A DNA stretch of 64,000 nucleotides, from assembly GCA_963573315.1 (NCBI GenBank), contig OY752143.1, forward strand, positions 1,984,001 to 2,048,000. The letters are read 5' to 3'. Position numbers and translations under genes: made by a program. Below the pieces are notes generated by a model. It was not told the origin of the DNA. It did no database searches and saw nothing but the letters and a program-made list of their open reading frames with translations. This document shows positions 24,749 through 34,706 of the stretch, in pieces. This DNA is from Entomortierella parvispora (lineage: Eukaryota; Mortierellomycota; Mortierellomycetes; Mortierellales; Mortierellaceae). Numbering within the stretch: the stretch's first letter is position 1; the number at the start of each line of letters is the position of its first letter.

Positions 24749-26080
24749 CTATGGTGCCCATGTTTCTCTATGAAAGTCGACGGCCCATTTGGCCACCTTG
24801 ATTTGTCGCTCAAGATGCTCCACAAAGGCTTCTGGTCCACCTCCAAAGACCGTAACCAAAGGCCTGTGAGCATCTCCGTTGCTCTGACCGATGCCTTGGC
24901 CCATCATACGCTGGATCACACTCTTGACATTAACGCGCCCGACCGAGAAGACGACATCGCCCTCGTCCCAGTTACCATCCTCGACCGTCAAAGCTTCGTC
25001 CTCGAGGTCAAACTCTGGATAAGGCAAATGACCGACATCGACGGCCTTACCAGGAGCTGCGATAACAGAAGCACCAGATTCAGCATCACGACGGTTGAGA
25101 CGATGGTTCGTGGTTTCAACAGAGCGTCTCAAGTGTCTGCGGGCGAGCCAGACAGCGAAATAACCAATGATGGACATGGCAATGATGTGACCGAAAGCGG
25201 GGAGGACCGGGTAGGTGGCATAGCAGACCTTTTGTTGATCTTGCGTCATTTCCACCATGATATCGCAGACGAAAGTTTTAGGGTCCAGACTCTCCCAGTG
25301 GATAGCACGAAGAATGAACCAAAAGCCGAGAGGGATGATGACCAAAATGCAAGTGACGGTCAGATCGCGCTTGGCCCAGAACGTGGAAACCTCATTCACG
25401 TTGGCGTCCTTGAAGGTAGGGAGGCGCTTTGAGTCGTATGTCTGATCACGCGTCACGCTTGAAGAAGAGGAAAGAGAAGTGTGTTCTTCCTTGGTCTTTT
25501 CATCAAGAATCTTGACTTTTGTCACAGTCGTGGCGGTGGGGCTGTTCACAATAGTTTCAATCGAATCAGAGCGACCATGTTGACGTTGACCTCCTGAAGG
25601 CGATGGCGTAGATCCGTGAATGACCTCGATGGCACTGGGTCGCTGTTCCTTGACGGAGAGGTCGACAATGACGGCGTCCTTCTCGTTCACGATCGTACGA
25701 CCAGACAAAGCTCTTCTCAATTTGGTACCCGTTCGCTTCAAAGACTGGAAACGCGACTTTTTCTTCTTCTTTTCGACAGCGGAGGGACCGGGGACCTGGA
25801 TATCGTTCTGGATTACATGAGCGTGTGCACCTCCCTTGAGACTGGCCTGTGTCGACTTGTTGGGTCTGGAAACATAGATCTCGACGTGCAACCAAGTGGT
25901 AAACCGAGGATCACGCGTGATCTGGTGCAGGAACGAACCATAGGCGTGCAATTCACTTCGGGTACGGAAGGTGCAAATAAGATGGACTTGGATGCGAAGA
26001 GGCTCGTCTGAGGCCGAGATCTGAGCTGCAATGGCCTTGATCAAAGCCATGAATGTCGTCACGGCGGCACCAGCTATTGA

Positions 26081-26111
<31 letters not shown>

Positions 26112-27722
26112 GAGTCAGATTTAACCTGATATTGCTAACTGTCATACCGAGTGAAGAGTGAAGCGTCAAAATATAAACCGTACCGACAAAGAAGACCAAA
26201 GTTTCTGATTTCAAGTAATCGTGGCGACGGTCACCAAAGACACCATCAATGTTGGTGCGGATCTGAATCTTCTTGTCATCCTTTCCACAGAGTTGGCTAA
26301 GGGCACCGGTCCAGCTTCTCTTGGAATCGCCGTAGGTACGAATGAACAGGACAATGGACTTGGGGTCCTCTGGCCAGTACGACGCGATCGTAAAGGGATG
26401 ATAGAGTGTACCGAGTTCAGGGATCTGGACCATGATGTAGTCACCAGGGTAGTAGGGTTTCATCGGTTCGGGTGATCGGATAGTCATTCGGAGGATGTCG
26501 GCATCTGCGTTCAGTGTGCAAGTGGCCTTGGGAAACAAAGTACCAGCCTGAACCATCTTGGGAACGAATCGATCGATGAAGAAGAGAATGATTGAAGGCA
26601 GGAGGTAGTAGGCCAAAAGGATGTATGGGTAATGAACAATGGTTCCCAACAGGAACAGCACTGTCATCACACGGTGAACGCCCATAAAGAGAGTGTACCG
26701 AAGACGGCGGACTTGAGGGATGGAGAACAGCGCGAGAATCATCAGAGCAAACTATTTTTTTTTTTTTTTGAAAGAGAGAAAAAATACAAAGGAGTTTTAG
26801 TTTTGTGTACTTGCATGGACCTGCAGACTCTAGAACAATGATAACAGTTAACTGGAGTACTCACCAATGCGACGAACCCCATGAGGTTCATGGTGGACCG
26901 ACCGTAGTCGTAAAAATTAAAGTTCTCTGACACGCTGCCGTCGAACACATAGTAGAGAAAGTAGCAGATGGTATGAATGATGGACCAGACCAGAATTGCG
27001 ACACCAAGCCAGCGGTGAAGAGGCAAGATCTCAGCGTAGGTGAAACCGAGCGCGTGCAGCATGGATCGTCGGAGAACCAAGAACAGGACGAGGGCACAAC
27101 TAGCGATTGCGCTGTAGCCGCCAACCTCGGCGATGGCCACTATAAATTGGAGGACATGAAAGGACAGTGAGCGGAGGTAATTATTTTTTCGCCCTGGGTT
27201 GGAGGACAGATCAATCGACCATGGGATGTCGTCACGGATGCAAAAAAATCATAATCAAAAACAATAACAAAAACAAAAACACATACAGACAACACTCTCT
27301 TTGACGTCGCTGTACTGCAGACTCTCTTTGTACGTCGTCACCATCAAAACAATGACCCAAGTCAAGTTTAGCGTCACGACAAAGCCAACGAGGACCCAGT
27401 ACTTGACAGTATAGCCCCACATGATGTGGTGCTCCCAGAGGGAGATTCTCTGTTTGACGGACGCTGGTGCGGTGACTTTGGCAAGGCTATGATGGAATTC
27501 GCGGTCTGTTCTGAAGTAATGGCCCCAGATCGTGGCAAGGTGGCCGATAGCCGATGGGGAGATACAAAGAGCTGGGACGAAATAATCGCGCGAATTGAAG
27601 CCGAAGACCCATGTATTGGTCAGGACCCAGGTAATATAACCCTCCAACAATGACCAGATATAAGGGATCATTAGACAGACGAGGATAAAGCCTCGGAGGG
27701 GATCGATCTTTGGAGAGCGCAT
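24749..27722 (-). CDS. Ferric-reductase/NADPH-oxidase-like flavocytochrome with a membrane insert
   Basis: Membrane enzyme that passes electrons from NAD(P)H through FAD and two hemes to an acceptor on the far side, usually Fe(III) or Cu(II). Exons 27722-27287, 27139-26865, 26751-26184 and 26073-24749, 867 residues. The bis-heme core has histidine pairs 187/201 and 263/277 in consecutive spans. The FAD motif HPFTIAS is at 355-361, the first NAD loop (FFVGAGAAVTTF) at the last intron, and the terminal NAD motif GGGP at 837-840 with a VDFHRETW-type end. Unusual: between the two NAD motifs sits an extra segment of roughly 340 residues, first basic and Ser/Thr-rich, then two predicted membrane spans (about 664-686 and 716-736), then acidic. 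The last intron has a 28-base T run before its acceptor. Iron-GATA sites lie upstream (see those entries). Confidence 0.9.
26080..26107. repeat. A28 homopolymer (poly-T in the intron of the minus-strand gene)
   Basis: On the minus strand this is a 28-T tract directly before CAATAG, the 3' splice site of the last ferric-reductase intron. It acts as an extreme polypyrimidine tract and is prone to length error in assemblies. Confidence 0.85.
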
Positions 27723-28070
27723 CTTGTTGTGAGGCTATCTGATATATCGAGTGTGCGTGCGAGTGTGTGAAATACAATTATATACAATGGTTGGAGACTT
27801 CCGATATGTGACAATAATGAAGGGAGGAAGAAGAAGAGGAGGAGAACTTTCGGTCGTGATATTAGAGAGTAGTGATGAAGGGAGGTGAAGGCGGTGAAAA
27901 TGATAGCCTGGGAAATCGTGGGTGAAGTGGTCCAACGTTGATAGAAGTTAGAGGGAGCGGTGTCTTTTATATCTGTTCGTTTTCTCTCTCGGTCTCTCTC
28001 TTTTCCCCATCGCAGATTCGTCGCCTCGGGGAGCCATCAGATGTCTGGTAAAGGCAGTGCAGTATACTCC

Positions 28071-28079
28071 ATCTGATAA
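28071..28079 (+). promoter_or_regulatory. Putative iron-GATA factor site 1 (ATCTGATAA)
   Basis: Exact match to ATCWGATAA, the known binding consensus of fungal iron-responsive GATA repressors (Urbs1, SreA/SRE, Fep1). It lies 349 bases upstream of the ferric-reductase ATG. Occupancy is inferred only. Confidence 0.5.
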
Positions 28080-28688
28080 GGAAACCCCGGCCCTTCGACC
28101 CTTTCTACTCGTGTTGAGGTTAAAAAATTGATGACTGGTCCAAAGGCACAAAAACTCTTTGAAAGGATTGAAGGGATTGAAAGTCTACTTGATCTAGACC
28201 TGCTCAATCTTTTTTGCTAGCACAAATATGGGCAGGTGGGTGTTTTTCACTTCAGCGGTGTGTCCTGCAAATGACAACAAAACATCTGTTATAGTCCCTG
28301 AGTCGGGTCATCAAAATAAAGACGCGAGTTTGGAAGAGGGCACCAAGGGAAGGAGGGAACGAGGGGGAGGGAAGGGAAAGGAAGGGGAGAACGCCGTTCA
28401 GCTAAAAACACAAAAAAAATATACTCCGCTTTCGACATTTTTCGTTCACAGTCTCTGCCTCCCACCAACAATCGGGCTTTGACAGCCCAAATGCACCCTT
28501 TAGGATTCAAAGCGCACAGATCGAGCTTTTGGTACGGTTGGACTAAATAGTTGACTCCATTTGGAAGGGTAAAAAAATGACCGTTCCATCTGGGCAGCTG
28601 GTCCACTTTTTTTTTGCTATGACTCTGGATCGGGGTCAGGGGGGATAGCCGAGGAGCGGGCCTGCAATCTTTCTTTCGTGTCCGTCCT

Positions 28689-28704
28689 CCCCCCCCCCCC
28701 CCCC
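28689..28704. repeat. C16 homopolymer
   Basis: Run of 16 cytosines in the intergenic region upstream of the ferric reductase. No function inferred. Confidence 0.9.
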
Positions 28705-29053
28705 TTCTCTGGCACACCAGCCCTGACTCGCTTGATGAAAAAGAAAGAGTGAGAAAAAAACCTGTGCGCCCCAAAGAATCTGTCCACGGGTTCCATCAGA
28801 AAAAGCAAAGACACCCAGTGAAAAAAGAAGAAAATATTATAGTCCAAGTGACACGGATCTTGTTGTTTGTCCATGCGGACGAAATAAGAACAAAGAACCT
28901 TTGAGTCTTCCCAACTCGCCCTTCGATGCAGCAGGGATAGCGACGAGCTGCTGCAAAGGGGGAGCGCCGGCCACCAGTTCAACGCGATTTTCATTTTACT
29001 CAATTGCTCTCGTCATTTCCACACTACGGTCAGGCGAGGGAGCGAAAATCTCA

Positions 29054-29062
29054 ATCTGATAA
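29054..29062 (+). promoter_or_regulatory. Putative iron-GATA factor site 2 (ATCTGATAA)
   Basis: Second exact ATCWGATAA match, about 1.33 kb upstream of the reductase ATG and 50 bases from site 3. Paired sites of this type are known to matter for Urbs1/SreA control. Confidence 0.42.
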
Positions 29063-29103
29063 GCGGCACAGAGTGACCCGGGAAACAGAACTAAAAAATT
29101 TCG

Positions 29104-29112
29104 ATCTGATAA
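29104..29112 (+). promoter_or_regulatory. Putative iron-GATA factor site 3 (ATCTGATAA)
   Basis: Third exact match, same orientation as sites 1 and 2, about 1.38 kb upstream of the reductase ATG. Confidence 0.42.
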
Positions 29113-29742
29113 CGCGACTCGGGGTCGTTTGTATTTGTTTGTTTTGCGCCCATTTTTTTTCTGGTCATTTGGGCATTGGTCGATCTACCTTACCCAATTG
29201 ATGGCATGTGTACCGCTGGTCAGGGTCTTAAAAACTTTGACCCTCTAAAGCTAACGAGCACTTTGTTCGCATCTGTCCAGTTAAAACTCAGCCACTGTTC
29301 CCACCCCTCCCCGCCTCTCGCCTCTTCCTTGACCAGCTGTCATTATTGTTGCTGACTGAAAGCACTTGCACAAAAAAGGTTGTCCCCGTGCAAACTTGGC
29401 CTGCTGGATCTAAAAAGTTTGAACTTGAGCAGATGCGGCGTTGATGGCGCGCAGCTGACATGCAGCGATTCTATTTTATTGGGTATTGTAAAAAAAATTA
29501 TGGCTGCACCCCTGTGGTTGTTGTCGCCAACCGACTCCTCCGTCAGCCCATCTCCCCTGCATCTCTTCCTCCTCCTCTCACCCAAAGCTGAGATCGAAAA
29601 CTGCTTCATCCTTTGTTGACTGCTGCCCTTCCCGGTCCGGAGGGTGGGGTTCGAGGAGTCTAACGACTGGGCCACCACACAATCTCCCTCCCTGCTAACA
29701 TATTTTCATTCTCGCCAGCAGGCGGCTGCCCTGTTTGTTGCT

Positions 29743-31385
29743 CTATATAGTAATCCTTTGTCCATCATAGGCAACTCTAAATGTTGTTTCACTCTTCTCA
29801 CCATCGAGTGCCCTCATTTTCTCATCTTCCGCGTAATGATCAACACTATGGCAGAATCCAACGACAAAGGTCCGCTCGGGCTTCGGGTCCAGACCATTGC
29901 TGTACTCCAATGCTTGTGGAATACTGAAGTGGGAAAGATACGGAGTCTCTATCGGGATTGGTAGTACAAGGGATGTTAGGCGGCATGTTCCTGTGCATGC
30001 AGTTCGGACACATGTGGTACCCTGCGCCAGAGTGAAAAATACGATGTAACTCGCAATCATTACTCCGATCAAGGGGACCCCCAAAGCTGTCGCTGCCGGT
30101 GTACCACCAAGATGTCCCGAAAAATAATCGCCCTTGCCCTTGCATTTGCATATGGCGGAAAAGATCAAATTGTCCTACCTTTCAGGCCGTCAATGATTAG
30201 GACTTTCGATCCGCGGATCCTTTCCGTGGTATTCTCTGGTATAGTGGAGCAGTCTGAAACCCAGCTCAAGTCCTTAAACCTGAATCCAAGGGACCAAAAT
30301 GGTTCACCTGTGGACATGTACTTCCCATGATGCACTATTGAATCAGAATTATAGAGTCATGGTCAATGCCCGGAGCTGATTGTTAAAAGGTACTGTACCT
30401 CATGAAATAAAAAACACACTAAACTGAAAGTCGAAATGGTAATCCTTTTTTTATATGTTTTACCTGGCAATGGCGTGAATTTGACTCCCTCAACCTCGAA
30501 ATCATCGTCATGGTTGATGATGTGAAAAATAAATGACGGGATATCTCCACCTCCTGTCGCCTTTGAAGCGTCCACTAGGTAAGGAAAGGTCCCGGAAAGA
30601 ATGTCCATGGTCTGTTGATCTAGATAGACGGGGATGCTATATGGGTTTGCCTTGTCTATCAAGCACCAAGATCTAAGATCGTCCAGTCCATAATACGCAT
30701 CTGCGTGTCCATGTGTAAGGACCTATTGTATAAACAAAAAAGGGAGGAGACCCAGGCAGTTTAGTATGATAGTGCATATTAAACCTTCATCCATCGGTAA
30801 GAGTTTTTTCCGATTGTTTTTCGTACCAATGCATCAATGCATCGAAGCTTGTGCATCGGGAACCATTGTCTAGCGGATTCGTAAAAAGTCTTCCCGCAGT
30901 CGATCAAAATATTCCTACAGACGTAGATCACTCCCGTTAGTCTTGTGCAATCCAAATCTTCCTGGTAATCTCATACTGAATAGGTCATACCGCTCACGAC
31001 CATCGTCATGCATAAAGTGAACCATGGCACTGGTGTTTCGCTTGATATTTTTCACTCCTTCAGGCTTGAGGGTCGAAAGGCACACTTTGCAGGTGGCTTT
31101 TGGGTCCGTCAGGCATGGCACCAAGGGCTATTCAGCGGAATAAGAACGTAACGTATGTCCGTGTGAGGAGCTGATTGCTATATGGCATTGGGCTGATGTG
31201 GGAGTGAGGTAGGTCTGCTTCAGCTCTTCTCCATGCGACATGAGCTACATCCGCAGCAAAGAACAAAGGGGCAAAGTGAGGCTTTCTCTCGTGTGCATCC
31301 ATCGGCCATTTACCACTCCACTGGAGGTTCCTGTGCCGAGGAAGATGAGCTCTGTCGATCCTGTTGTCATGGACGTGATGGTCAT
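29743..31385 (-). CDS. Metallo-beta-lactamase-fold hydrolase (PhnP-like group)
   Basis: Exons 31385-31314, 31127-30991, 30914-30827, 30722-30464, 30334-30179 and 29948-29743 join in phase to 305 residues. Seen: N-terminal FLGTGTSSGVPLVPC, a cysteine pair (CKVC), the metal motif THGHADA (His103, His105, Asp107), then GLDDLR, a further histidine pair VHHGKY near 187, and WVSDCSTIPE, which supplies the bridging aspartate. This order is that of the fungal MBL hydrolases related to bacterial PhnP (S. pombe C777.06c-like, by memory). Substrate is not known, perhaps a cyclic phosphodiester. The start could also be the second in-frame ATG at 31370. It starts only 111 bases downstream of the PRM1 stop codon, on the same strand. 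Confidence 0.88.
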
Positions 31386-31496
31386 CCGCGGAAGAGGCGA
31401 TGGATGTGTCTATGAGAGAGAGGCGAATGAGTCAAGGCAAGCACGGATACATGTACCTATTTCCAGGGGAGGAATGACAGTCTCGTCGGCTCTTTT

Positions 31497-33332
31497 TTAT
31501 TTCTGCGCTTTTTTCTGCCGCGTAAACACAGCTGCCGCCGCAATTGCGCCTTGCAATGCCACCACAATCCACATCAGGGCCAGGCCATAGAAGACTGGCA
31601 GCTCGCCCTGCAGCCGATGCTCGTATTCTGAAAACACCGTGCCAATTGCTTTCTCCACTGCCCGCGTCTTGCGCAACAGACTCGAGTCCGTGGCTGTTGC
31701 CGTTGCTCCTGTAGAGATCGCGGTTGCTGGAGTATTTGTCGAAAGTGCATCCGCCACAAGTTCATTCACCAGTGTCTGGTTCATCATCAGAATATCATCC
31801 TTAAGGCGTGGGAGCGATATCCTTGCGTTTTCTTGAACCCAGGCCAATCCCGACTCGATCACAAGCAATTTGTTAAACAAAAGGCATTGCAGAACTGCAA
31901 TAACTAACTTCCCAAATAGCGAGGATCCAAAAACAGCCTGGATTCCCTGAATTAACATTGTTTGGACTGAAGCCAACGCCGTGTTCATCTCAGCTGCCGC
32001 TTGAACAATCTCTCCAAATACATCCGTGTTCAGATCTGACTCGACGCGAGCTAGGGCGTCGTTCGTCTGGGTTGCAAACGCAGCCGAGGAGGATTGAATG
32101 GCGCTATTGACAAGGCCAAGGACCTCATCAGACAGATCCGTCAACGTCGCGGCAAGAAGGGGTCTCCAATGATTCCTGGCGTATTCAATCAAGGCGATCT
32201 GCCCATAGACAAGTGCGAGTCCCAGAAGTCCGATCAGGAGACAGACAACGGCCTCTGGACGAGTGATGTAATACACGAACCAAAAGTAAAGATTCCTTTT
32301 GTCGTCATCCTTTGGAAATAGCCGACGTGAGGACCAGTCCAGAATTCGAAAAAGAAGTGGATGTCGTACCATGTGGCTGACTCTTTGAGCGTACAACCTA
32401 GACTCGTTTTGGTCCCGATCTTCAATTGCTTTTGCGTCTTGTTCTATAGATTGCGGGGCCCGTATCCGGCGAATTTGCCTCATGACACGATCGACGTGAA
32501 CTTGCCACCGGAAGTGATGAAACCATATCAGCCCCATGTTGCATAGCGTTGCCAGGACCGCCATCCCCAACAGTATGAAAGTCCCATAGAGAATCCATTG
32601 CTGAAAGTTCTTTGTCAGATCATCCATTTGCACCAGGTTCAGGGCCTTTTCGCATATGTGAATCTGCTGCATAGGCATCACAGGAACGTTGACTTGTAAT
32701 CCGATCTGTGGGTCCGCCATCCGCTGCTGAATTGTTGCCTCCAGCTCATTAAAAGGCAAGGTCAGAACATTTAGGATAACGCTGTTCAGTTGATCAATTG
32801 CCTGCAATCCGCCCGACCCAACCTCGGAAATAACAGGAATCCCAGAGTCTGCAAGGTTGCTCAAGAAACAACGCCAGGTTCCTGTCAGAAAATTTAGGAC
32901 CAACTCGATCGTCGACAGAAATCCGTTCAAAACGATTTCAAGTCCATATCCAATTTGACTGATGGCTGTGTCCAAAGCTGTAACAAGTCCATGGCTGACA
33001 CCTTGTGCTGCAAAATGTGGGAACGAAGCTAGAGTAGACAAGGATTTCTCGAGCCCTGAACAATCACTTTCCAAGGTCTGTTTCGTAGTCGTCACCATAG
33101 TGGCGACACTATCCCGAGTTCGAAAAAGTTGATAGGCTGAAACGAGGAGAAACACAACTGGATATGAAGCAAAAGCCTGGGAAAGTTTGGCCCAAAGTCC
33201 TGGAAATGGTGAGATCGTCGACTGGCCCTGTTCCTGACTGGTCATTTTTTGATATATTGAAGGCGATTCCATGTTATCGTTGGCTTGCCTTTGAGCATGT
33301 TCGTTGTCGTGGTTGGTGCCGTGGAGACTCAT
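31497..33332 (-). CDS. PRM1: Plasma-membrane fusion protein Prm1
   Basis: Multispan protein acting at cell-cell contact sites in mating, where it promotes plasma-membrane merger. A single uninterrupted frame of 611 residues, near the usual length (yeast about 660). Four membrane spans are visible: YPVVFLLVSAYQLF near the N-terminus, WILYGTFILLGMAVLATL in the middle, AVVCLLIGLLGLALVYGQ after the conserved NLYFWFVYYITRPE, and a final span ending in a short basic tail (TRQKKAQK). Between spans are two long luminal/extracellular loops with amphipathic helices and few cysteines, the arrangement known for Prm1. The N-terminal 45 residues are polar and cytosolic. Unlike its neighbours it has no introns. 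Confidence 0.9.
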   Translation of the reverse strand: MSLHGTNHDNEHAQRQANDNMESPSIYQKMTSQEQGQSTISPFPGLWAKLSQAFASYPVVFLLVSAYQLFRTRDSVATMVTTTKQTLESDCSGLEKSLSTLASFPHFAAQGVSHGLVTALDTAISQIGYGLEIVLNGFLSTIELVLNFLTGTWRCFLSNLADSGIPVISEVGSGGLQAIDQLNSVILNVLTLPFNELEATIQQRMADPQIGLQVNVPVMPMQQIHICEKALNLVQMDDLTKNFQQWILYGTFILLGMAVLATLCNMGLIWFHHFRWQVHVDRVMRQIRRIRAPQSIEQDAKAIEDRDQNESRLYAQRVSHMVRHPLLFRILDWSSRRLFPKDDDKRNLYFWFVYYITRPEAVVCLLIGLLGLALVYGQIALIEYARNHWRPLLAATLTDLSDEVLGLVNSAIQSSSAAFATQTNDALARVESDLNTDVFGEIVQAAAEMNTALASVQTMLIQGIQAVFGSSLFGKLVIAVLQCLLFNKLLVIESGLAWVQENARISLPRLKDDILMMNQTLVNELVADALSTNTPATAISTGATATATDSSLLRKTRAVEKAIGTVFSEYEHRLQGELPVFYGLALMWIVVALQGAIAAAAVFTRQKKAQK

Positions 33333-33620
33333 AGTTGATTGATTTCATTTCTTCCCAAATGGAAGGAGCAGCGATGAGCAACCAGGCCTTTCTTATACTC
33401 AGCTTGACATATTAATATGCCGTGGATTGCCCAGAGTACTCCACATATCTCCAATAAAAGAGCCACATCATCCTATGGTCGAAGGATAAAAGAAGTCGTG
33501 TGTGGATCTGTTCCTTTGCCCGAAACATCCATTTGCCTGTTTTGATTCGATCATTGTGAAAAAGACCAACTCTTGGTGTGTACTTTAATGGTCGATTGGG
33601 TAGGCAATTGGTCCGCGACT

Positions 33621-34508
33621 CTACTTGACCTTCACAAACTTGACCTCGATGTCGGAAATCGCAACGGGCAACCCGCTCTAGAATCATAAAGAGTTCAACA
33701 AAACACAGGAGAGCAATGAGTAAAACTCCAGGAAAGATAGTGACATTTTGATTTTGTAGCCTCCTTCGCAAACCTTCTCGTCGTAATCGGCCCAGTCGCC
33801 ATCTGTAAGATCAATATCCTCGAAAACGGTGCCTGACTCGGCGCCCTTCGCCTTCCAGCCCTCACGAGGGGCAAAGTCGACCAACTCCAATCCACGGCAC
33901 TCGATCGTAACAATGGACTGGAACTTGCCATTGTTTTCGATATCATACGCGACGGGCTTTGAGGCAAAGTCTACGGAGTCGTGAAAAGAATGTCAGCGGA
34001 TATCACTATCGACGGTCCTCATTTGTGCAGTTGAACAAGGCCATCTGTTCTTACCAGCAGAGCTCTCGCACTTGCAGAACTTGCACTTCATCACCAAGTT
34101 GGCCTCGCCACGTCCAGATCCCATCTCGGCTTTGTCCTGGAAGGGGTTTTTTTTATCAGTAGGGTATAGAACAAGAATGCGCTCTCTTTTTAGTCGCAGC
34201 GCGTGTATGCGAGCACGTCAATAAACCAGGCGCGTGAGAGTACTTACAACGGCATTAAAGGTGATATGGTTTGAGTCAATCTCACGGCACTTTGTGCACT
34301 GGATCTTGAAGTGCCAAGTGTGATCGACATCCTCAGGGATCAGCTCGGTAATGTTCTCGAGCTCAGCTTTGATTTGGAGGGCAAGGACAGGCTATAAAAA
34401 AGAATGTTCGGGAGCATCGAAGGATTTTCGCCGAGCTGAAGGTCAGTCATTGAATGATCCTCATGTTCCTTTAAGGTGTCAAGGTCAAGATGAGCATGGC
34501 AGTACCAT
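33621..34508 (-). CDS. CXXC zinc-binding protein, CZIB/UPF0587 (DUF866) family
   Basis: Small soluble zinc protein conserved in eukaryotes; biochemical role not settled. Exons 34508-34506 (start codon only), 34391-34248, 34136-34055, 33970-33774 and 33677-33621 give 160 residues, the same length as human CZIB. Zinc ligands: Cys33/Cys36 (QCTKC) and Cys67/Cys70 (KCKFC), the family positions. Other conserved pieces are TWHFKIQC, the GSGRGEANLVMKC block and the terminal VKFVKVK. The first coding exon appears to hold nothing but ATG, followed at once by the donor GTACTG. This is the only nearby ATG that gives the family N-terminus (MPVLALQIKAEL). The donor at the end of exon 4 is a weak GTTTGC. 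Confidence 0.9.
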
Positions 34509-34706
34509 GGGGGGTTATTATGATGGTGGTGGATGATGATGTTGCAAACTGCTCGACTTTTGAAACTTGAAAAACTTGGGAAATAAAATTGTTATAATAG
34601 TTTATCTTGAATAATTGTAATGTTAATAAATTTAAATAGACTAGAATAAATAGTGCAATGTTTTGAAAGAACTGCATCTCTTATTCCTCCCCTGTCTGAA
34701 GAAACA

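Larger units (their letters stand above)
27723..29742. other. Long upstream region of the ferric reductase; no gene seen
   Basis: About 2 kb between the reductase start codon and the 3' end of the MBL hydrolase. No frame shows family similarity or exon logic. It contains three ATCTGATAA sites, a C16 run at 28689-28704 and several A/T runs. It is long compared with most intergenic gaps here (200-900 bases) and is best read as the reductase control region plus the hydrolase 3' UTR. Confidence 0.6.

Noticed and set aside
27723-29742. Several open frames and possible tRNA-like T-loops in the long intergenic region
   Set aside because: No frame has exon logic or family similarity, and I could not fold a full cloverleaf around any TTCGA-like loop by eye.
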